Positions 6,056 to 10,148 of a DNA stretch of 10,148 bases are shown here, one piece after another (the stretch's first letter is position 1; each line of letters opens with the position of its first letter). Both the position numbers and the translations under genes were made by a program. The notes beneath the pieces are model-generated. The model saw only the letters and a program-made list of their open reading frames with translations, was not told the DNA's origin and searched no databases. The stretch lies in NCBI GenBank assembly GCA_046765875.1, contig JBKPSJ010000192.1, forward strand, positions 1 through 10,148, written 5' to 3'. Origin of the DNA: DASRHY01 sp046765875. Lineage in GTDB: Bacteria > Actinomycetota > Actinomycetes > Propionibacteriales > Kribbellaceae.

Positions 6056-6061
6056 CCCTTT
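6056..6061 (-). promoter_or_regulatory. Ribosome binding site deciding the SDR-like start
   Basis: AAAGGG on the minus strand lies six bases before ATG 6049. The upstream in-frame ATG at 6100 adds 17 residues with no SDR character. The rest of the 6050-6163 spacer shows only a weak 5-bp dyad (6137-6141 with 6149-6153) and no clear promoter. Confidence 0.55.
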
Positions 6062-6163
6062 CTCGTCTCGGCTGTCCGTCAGCGTTCCCGATCCGCACAC
6101 CGGTCAGGATTCATCGAAAGATCCGTGTGATCCAGCTCGCAGCCCGATTGCGATGGGAGTGAC

Positions 6164-7183
6164 CTAGGTGATTTCGCCGACGAGTTCATCGAGCACGTCG
6201 GCAAGGAACACCACGCCGATAACGGTGCCGCCGGCAACGACCTGGGCGAGGTGCGCACCGGTGCGCTGCATCACCGACAACACGTCATCGACCTCGACGT
6301 CGGCCGACACCAGTGGCAGCCGGCGGATCCGGATCTGCGGGATCGGCCGGTCGTAGTCGGGTTCGCTGGCGTGCAGCGTGTCCTTGAGATGCAGGTAGCC
6401 GACGAAGGCGCCGGACTCACCGAGCATCGGGTAGCGCGAGTAGCCGTGCTCGGCGACCAGCCGCTCCACGTCCGCGGGGCTGGCGGCGTACGGCAGGACG
6501 ATCAGCCGATCCAGCGGTACGGCGAGGTCGCCGGCCACCCGGTCGCTGAACTCGAGCGCGTCGAGGACCCGGCCGTGCTGGCGTTCCTCGATCAGTCCCT
6601 CGCGATGGCTCTCGGCGGCGATGAACTGGACCTCCTCGGCGGTGAACGTCGACGCGATCGCGTCCTTAGGCTCGACCCCGAGCAACCGGACCACCCCCTT
6701 GGCCGCGCCCTCCATCAGCCGGATCAGCGGACGGAGCGCCCGGGTGATGTAAAGCAGCGGCGGTGCCAGTGCCAGCGCGGCCCGGTCCGGTCCGGCGATC
6801 GCGAGGTTCTTCGGGACCATCTCGCCGACCACGACGTGCAGGTACGCGACGATCAGCAGCGCGAGTGCCAGAGCCACGGCGTTGGCGGCCGCGTCCGGCA
6901 GCCCGGCCCGTTCGAACGGGGTATGCAGCATCTCATGCAACGCGGTCTCCGCGACCGCACCCAGGCCGACCGAGCAGACCGTGATGCCGAGCTGGGCACA
7001 GGTCAGCAGCGACGCGACGTGCTCGAGGGCCTGCAGCGACACCTGGGCCCGGCGGCTGCCGGCCGCGGCCATCGGCTCGAGCTGCGACCGCCGCGCGGTC
7101 ATCACCGCGAACTCGGCGCCGACGAAGAACGCGTTGCCGAGCAGCAGCGCCAGCGACAGCCACAGCGCGGCGGCATGGCTCAC
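6164..7183 (-). CDS. Membrane protein with DUF21 (CNNM) domain and CBS pair, short form, 339 aa
   Basis: This is a hemolysin-family/CNNM-type membrane protein. Relatives (CorB/CorC, CNNM) are implicated in Mg2+ or other divalent-cation efflux; the 'hemolysin' name is historical. The N-terminal DUF21 transmembrane domain has hydrophobic segments at about 5-28, 57-80, 98-119 and 134-150, with NAFFVGAEFAVM in the first and GEMVPKNLAIAGP (120-132) as the conserved pore-domain loop. Two CBS motifs follow, at about 217-271 (SRYPMLGESGAFVGYLHLKD) and 285-337 (VIGVVFLADVLDELVGE). The protein ends exactly where longer relatives continue into a CorC_HlyC domain. The GTG start at 7183 overlaps the TGA of the long-form gene by four bases (GTGA), so the two are translationally coupled and probably form a heteromeric pair. 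I recall a similar long/short tandem in Mycobacterium (Rv1842c/Rv1841c). Confidence 0.87.
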   Translation of the reverse strand: MSHAAALWLSLALLLGNAFFVGAEFAVMTARRSQLEPMAAAGSRRAQVSLQALEHVASLLTCAQLGITVCSVGLGAVAETALHEMLHTPFERAGLPDAAANAVALALALLIVAYLHVVVGEMVPKNLAIAGPDRAALALAPPLLYITRALRPLIRLMEGAAKGVVRLLGVEPKDAIASTFTAEEVQFIAAESHREGLIEERQHGRVLDALEFSDRVAGDLAVPLDRLIVLPYAASPADVERLVAEHGYSRYPMLGESGAFVGYLHLKDTLHASEPDYDRPIPQIRIRRLPLVSADVEVDDVLSVMQRTGAHLAQVVAGGTVIGVVFLADVLDELVGEIT

Positions 7184-8502
7184 CGGTCATCACCGTCCTG
7201 CTCCGCGCCGGCGATCGGGGTGAACCGCAGCCGCTCCACCCGGTGGCCCTCCATCCGGTCGACCTGGATCGTCCAGCCCGGCACCGCGACCGTGTCACCG
7301 GTCCGCGGTACCCGGCCGATCGCCGCCATCGCGTACCCGCCGACGGTCTCGTACGCCGGTCCGTCCGGCACGGGCGCGCCGAGGTGTTCGCGGACCTCGT
7401 CCGGCCGCCACAGGCCCGGCACCGTCCACGAACCGTCCGGGTGGTGCCGTACCTCGACCGGCGCCGGGTCGTGCTCGTCGCTGACCTCGCCGACGACCTC
7501 CTCGATGACGTCCTCGAGCGTGACCACGCCCGACGTCCCGCCGTACTCGTCGACCACCACCGCGAGCTGGAGCTCGGCACCGCGCAGCTGGAGCAGCAGC
7601 GGGTCGAGGTGGATCGTCTCCGGCACCAGCATCGCCTCGCCCATCAGCGCGGTCACCGGTGTGGCGGCGCGCTGTTCGTGAGGCACGGCGAAGGCCCGCT
7701 TGACATGCACGACGCCGCGGACGTCGTCCCAGTCCTCGCCGATCACCGGGAACCGCGAATGACCCGTGATCCGGGCGTTGGTCAGCACGTCGGCGGCGGT
7801 GGCGTCGATCTCGATCGCGGTCGCCCGGACCCGCGGGCTCATCACGTCGGCGGCGGTCCGTTCGCCGAAGTCCAGCAGCTTGGTCAGGTGCTGCGCTGTG
7901 CGGCGACGGAGCGTGCCGGCCTCGGCGGAGCGGCGTACCAGCGATGCCAGTTCCTGTGGCGTACGCGCGCCGGACAACTCTTCCTGCGGGGTGACGCCGA
8001 ACGCACGGAGCACCCGGTTTGCCGAGCCGTTGAGCAGTGCGATCAGCGGCATCGCGACCACCGAGAAGGCCCGGACCGGGACGGCGACCACCTTCGCGGT
8101 GGCCAGCGGTACGGAGATGCCGAGGAACTGCGGGACCAGTTCGCCGAAGACCATCGAGAACACCGTGACGATCACCAGCGCGGCGCCGGTCGCGATCGGC
8201 TCCGCGGAGTCCTGCGGTACGCCGAGCGCCTCGACCGGGCCGACCAGCAGCCGGCCGAGGGAGGGTTCGGTGATGTAGCCGAGCACGAGGGTGGTCAGCG
8301 TGATGCCGACCTGTGCGGCCGACAGCTGGGTGGACAGCCGGCGCAGCGAGCCGAGCACCACCGAGGCCCGCTTGTCGCCGGCGTCGACCGCCTTCTGCAC
8401 GGTGTGCCGGTCGAGGGCGACGAACGAGAACTCCGCCGCGACGAAGACGGCGGTACCGGCCGTCAGCGCCACCCCGGCCAGCACCAGAAGCCACTCCGTC
8501 AT
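7180..8502 (-). CDS. Membrane protein with DUF21 (CNNM), CBS pair and CorC_HlyC domain, long form, 440 aa
   Basis: This is the long partner of the following short-form gene. Domain order is: DUF21 transmembrane region (hydrophobic spans at about 4-28, 60-80, 104-119 and 135-157, first span with VFVAAEFSFVALDR), a linker helix with MSPR at 221-224 (ADVMSPRVRA, the usual entry to CBS1), CBS1 with HSRFPVIGEDWDDVRGVVHVK (248-268), CBS2 with the canonical VVVDEYGGTSGVVTLEDVIEE (316-336), and a C-terminal CorC_HlyC domain (about 348-428) with GLWRPDEV and YETVGGYAM. The DUF21 loop reads GELVPQ instead of the common GE-VPK. The likely role is divalent-cation efflux or homeostasis at the plasma membrane. 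I place the start at ATG 8502 because a TATGAT -10 element implies transcription from about 8505, downstream of the in-frame GTG at 8511. The gene lies 29 bases after dinB and may also be read from it. Confidence 0.87.
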   Translation of the reverse strand: MTEWLLVLAGVALTAGTAVFVAAEFSFVALDRHTVQKAVDAGDKRASVVLGSLRRLSTQLSAAQVGITLTTLVLGYITEPSLGRLLVGPVEALGVPQDSAEPIATGAALVIVTVFSMVFGELVPQFLGISVPLATAKVVAVPVRAFSVVAMPLIALLNGSANRVLRAFGVTPQEELSGARTPQELASLVRRSAEAGTLRRRTAQHLTKLLDFGERTAADVMSPRVRATAIEIDATAADVLTNARITGHSRFPVIGEDWDDVRGVVHVKRAFAVPHEQRAATPVTALMGEAMLVPETIHLDPLLLQLRGAELQLAVVVDEYGGTSGVVTLEDVIEEVVGEVSDEHDPAPVEVRHHPDGSWTVPGLWRPDEVREHLGAPVPDGPAYETVGGYAMAAIGRVPRTGDTVAVPGWTIQVDRMEGHRVERLRFTPIAGAEQDGDDR

Positions 8503-8505
8503 GGT

Positions 8506-8517
8506 CCGCACATCATA
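8506..8517 (-). promoter_or_regulatory. Candidate promoter (-10 TATGAT) for the CBS membrane-protein pair
   Basis: On the minus strand TATGAT (bases 8517 down to 8512) is one base from the TATAAT consensus and stands out in this GC-rich DNA. It fills most of the 29-base gap after dinB. Initiation seven bases after it falls at about 8505, giving a mRNA leader of about three bases before ATG 8502. The -35 is weak and would lie in the last bases of dinB. This would let the CBS pair be expressed apart from dinB. Confidence 0.5.
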
Positions 8518-8531
8518 GAAGGCGGTCTGGC

Positions 8532-9890
8532 TCAGCCGGCGGCCTCGGTCCCCGACCCGGCAGGGAGCTCCTCGGGGAACGCGTAGACCGACAGGTCCGC
8601 GTCGTCGACGGCGAACGTGCGGACCGGCCCGGGTGGCGTGTCGGCGGTCTCGAATCGGACCGTCACCCGGCCGCGGCCCGAGCCCCAGACCCAGCCGTGA
8701 CCGTGGGTGGCGTGCACCACGTCCTGGCCCGGGTAGTAGCCCGACCGACCGGTCGCCAGCGGCTGGTCCAGGTCGAGCACCTGGTCGTTGCCGTGGGCAT
8801 CGATCTCGGCGAACGCGTCGTCGGGGAACAGGCCGTCCTGGATCCAGTCGGCCAGCGACGACACGCCGACGCCGACCAGCCGGATCCCGCCGGAGATGTC
8901 GCTGTCCTCGAGCAGCCGGCGCGCGACCCGGGCGATGAGGCGCGGGTCATCGGTCGGCCCGGCGACGGTCTGCGAGCGGGTGTGCGTGGTGAAGTCGTGC
9001 ATCCGGGTCTTGACGGTGATCGTGCGGCCGGACAACTGGGCCTTGCGGAGGCGCTCCGCGACGCGATGAGCCATCCGCTCTGCGATCGCCGCCAGCAGCG
9101 CCCGGTCGGCGATATCGGTGTCGAAGGTGTCCTCGATGCTGACCGACTTGGTCTCCCGGTCGCTGACCACCGGCCGGTCGTCGTCGGCCACCGCCAGCCG
9201 GCTCAGCCCGGTGCCGTGTGCGGTGCCGAGGTGCCGGACCAGTTCCTCGACCGGCACCTGCTGCAGGTCGCCCACCGTCCGCACTCCGGTCATGCCGAGC
9301 CGCTGCGCCGTCGCCGGGCCGACGCCGGGGATCACTGTGACCTGCATCGGCGCCATGAAGGCGGCCTCGGTGCCGGCCGGCACCACGACGGTCCCGTTCG
9401 GCTTGTCCAGGTCGCTGGCGATCTTGGCCACCAGTTTGGAGGTGGCGGCGCCCACCGACGCGGTCAGCCCGCCGCTGGCCGCGGCGATCTCGGCCTTGAG
9501 GTCCGCGGCGATCCGGGTCACGTCGTCGACCGTCAGACCGGTCAGCCCGGCCGCAGCCAGGTCCACGAACGCCTCGTCGACGGAGAGTTGCTCGACCAGC
9601 GGCGAGAGCGCCCGCAGCCGCGCCATCACCGCCACGCTTGTGCGCTTGTACGCCGGGAACCGGGTGCCGAGGAACGCCGCATGCGGACACCGCGAACGCG
9701 CTTCCGCGGTCGACATTGCCGAACGAACGCCGTACCGGCGGGCCTCGTACGACGCGGTCGACACCACGCCGCGCTGGCCGATGCCGCCGACGACCACCGG
9801 CTTGCCGCGCAACGACGGCTTGTCCCGCTGCTCGACCGCCGCGAAGAACGCGTCCAGGTCGACGTGCAGGATCGACGGTTCGCTGCGCAC
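8532..9890 (-). CDS. dinB: DNA polymerase IV (Y-family, DinB) with extra C-terminal module, 452 aa
   Basis: This is an error-prone Y-family polymerase for translesion synthesis. The palm acidic residues are intact: Asp11 in ILHVDLDAFFAAVE and Asp105-Glu106 in LSVDEAFVDL. Phe16 sits at the ribonucleotide-excluding steric-gate position. The finger motif STASYEARRYGVRSAM and the thumb motif PGVGPATAQRLGMTGVRTVGDL (helix-hairpin-helix) follow, then the little-finger domain with TVKTRMHDFTTHTRS. QDGLF at 351-355 fits the beta-clamp binding pentamer QxxLF. About 97 residues follow it, including a compact segment YYPGQDVVHATHGHGWVWG (385-403) and GRVTVRFET, resembling the PcrA/UvrD C-terminal tail. 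I recall this extension in other actinobacterial DinB proteins. GTG 9890 is favoured because RSEPSILHVD begins there and AGGTG lies just upstream; an in-frame GTG at 9914 would add eight residues. No LexA box was recognised upstream. Confidence 0.93.
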   Translation of the reverse strand: MRSEPSILHVDLDAFFAAVEQRDKPSLRGKPVVVGGIGQRGVVSTASYEARRYGVRSAMSTAEARSRCPHAAFLGTRFPAYKRTSVAVMARLRALSPLVEQLSVDEAFVDLAAAGLTGLTVDDVTRIAADLKAEIAAASGGLTASVGAATSKLVAKIASDLDKPNGTVVVPAGTEAAFMAPMQVTVIPGVGPATAQRLGMTGVRTVGDLQQVPVEELVRHLGTAHGTGLSRLAVADDDRPVVSDRETKSVSIEDTFDTDIADRALLAAIAERMAHRVAERLRKAQLSGRTITVKTRMHDFTTHTRSQTVAGPTDDPRLIARVARRLLEDSDISGGIRLVGVGVSSLADWIQDGLFPDDAFAEIDAHGNDQVLDLDQPLATGRSGYYPGQDVVHATHGHGWVWGSGRGRVTVRFETADTPPGPVRTFAVDDADLSVYAFPEELPAGSGTEAAG

Positions 9891-10004
9891 GGCACCTATT
9901 CTGCGCGGCCGCACCGACGATCTCGGGCACGCTGTACGCGAACACGGCGGCCGGAATCCTGCAGACTAAGGCCAAGAGCACCGGTTTCCCCCAGGGAGGG
10001 CGCC
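9891..10004. promoter_or_regulatory. Divergent promoter spacer between dinB and the GCS2-like gene
   Basis: This 114-base spacer must hold promoters in both directions. Toward dinB, CAGAAT (minus strand, 9903 down to 9898) fits the looser actinobacterial -10 form NANNNT and lies seven bases before GTG 9890, again implying no leader. Toward the plus strand, CAGACT at 9962-9967 is a similar candidate, giving a leader of roughly 30 bases. Neither has a good -35. I see no LexA-type palindrome. Confidence 0.3.
9993..10000 (+). promoter_or_regulatory. Ribosome binding site of the GCS2-like gene
   Basis: AGGGAGGG ends four bases before ATG 10005, a strong Shine-Dalgarno that fixes this start. Confidence 0.7.
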
Positions 10005-10148
10005 ATGGGTGAAGAGGTCGATCGCGTCGAGTTCACCCGAGCCGACCGGACCCGGTTCCGCGACCAGGTGCACCGCGATCTGGACGCGTTCGCGCGGATG
10101 CTGCGCGAGTCCCGGTTCGACACGAGTCGGCCGCTGACCGGCGTCGAG
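10005..10148 (+). CDS. Glutamate-cysteine ligase-like (GCS2) protein, first 48 codons only, cut by window edge
   Basis: The gene is open to the end of the window. The visible N-terminus (MGEEVDRVEFTRADRTRF, then LDAFARMLRESRFD, then RPLTGVE) agrees with my memory of actinobacterial carboxylate-amine ligases of the glutamate-cysteine ligase 2 family, where the next residues usually complete a GLEIELNLVD ATP-grasp-like strand. GCS2 members join glutamate to cysteine or another amine with ATP. Actinobacteria use such enzymes in ergothioneine biosynthesis (EgtA) or in reactions still unassigned. The catalytic region lies outside the window, so the precise role cannot be given. It is transcribed away from dinB from a shared 114-base spacer. 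Confidence 0.6.
   Translation, partial: MGEEVDRVEFTRADRTRFRDQVHRDLDAFARMLRESRFDTSRPLTGVE

Noticed and set aside
6137..6153. TCGCA-N7-TGCGA dyad after the short CBS gene, as a terminator
   Set aside because: It is only a five-pair stem with a seven-base loop and no T-rich tail, too weak to separate from chance in this base composition.
6251..8586. Long plus-strand open frames (476 and 447 codons) opposite the two CBS membrane proteins
   Set aside because: They are shadows of the two genuine genes. The translations are Arg/Asp/Gln-rich without motifs, and no ribosome binding site or promoter supports them.
9891..9990. SOS (LexA) control of dinB
   Set aside because: I looked for a TCGAAC-N4-GTTCGA-like palindrome upstream of dinB and found none.
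1..10148. Mobile element, phage, toxin-antitoxin, CRISPR or defence system
   Set aside because: No transposase, integrase, terminal inverted repeats, small overlapping toxin-antitoxin pair or spaced repeats were seen. Codon and base use look uniform across the window.

Overview
The window is high-GC chromosomal DNA in which genes fill almost all of the sequence. GTG starts, starts with little or no leader, and G/C-rich third codon positions point to an actinomycete. The DNA polymerase IV with an extra C-terminal module, the tandem CBS/DUF21 membrane proteins and the style of the proteins suggest a Kribbella/Nocardioides-like member of the Propionibacteriales. The genus is a guess from memory and could not be tested here. 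I saw no tRNA, rRNA, CRISPR array, insertion sequence or phage gene. No gap between genes exceeds about 240 bases.

Layout. (1) Bases 1-2108, minus strand: the N-terminal third of an oligopeptidase B (cut by the window edge), preceded in transcription order by a berberine-bridge-enzyme-type FAD oxidase. (2) Bases 2109-2346: a divergent control region with an inverted repeat, an 11-bp-periodic direct repeat and a well-placed -10 element. (3) Bases 2347-5164, plus strand: a likely operon of a saccharopine-dehydrogenase-like / trans-acting-enoyl-reductase-like oxidoreductase, a metallo-beta-lactamase-fold hydrolase that starts on the base after the previous stop codon, and an SMP-30/gluconolactonase-type beta-propeller hydrolase. 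(4) Bases 5165-5296: a convergent gap with a strong long-stem hairpin. (5) Bases 5297-9890, minus strand: dinB, then two overlapping CBS-domain membrane proteins (long form, then short form), then a divergent short-chain dehydrogenase-like protein. (6) Bases 9891-10148: a divergent spacer and the first 48 codons of a glutamate-cysteine-ligase-like (GCS2) protein.

How the genes may work together. Most look like independent housekeeping or accessory metabolic genes. Two groupings are better supported: the start-on-stop pair of the reductase and the MBL hydrolase, and the GTGA-overlapping CBS pair, which resembles a tandem pair I recall from mycobacteria. A weaker idea is that the FAD oxidase (a family that includes sugar oxidases making lactones) and the divergently placed SMP-30 lactonase act in sequence on one substrate.

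I do not see a clearly new multi-gene system. The points most worth a second look are the SDR-like protein with no recognisable catalytic Ser-Tyr-Lys, the PcrA/UvrD-tail-like module after the clamp-binding motif of DinB, the repeated TANNNT-N6-start geometry that implies leaderless mRNAs, and two candidate operators in the divergent region.
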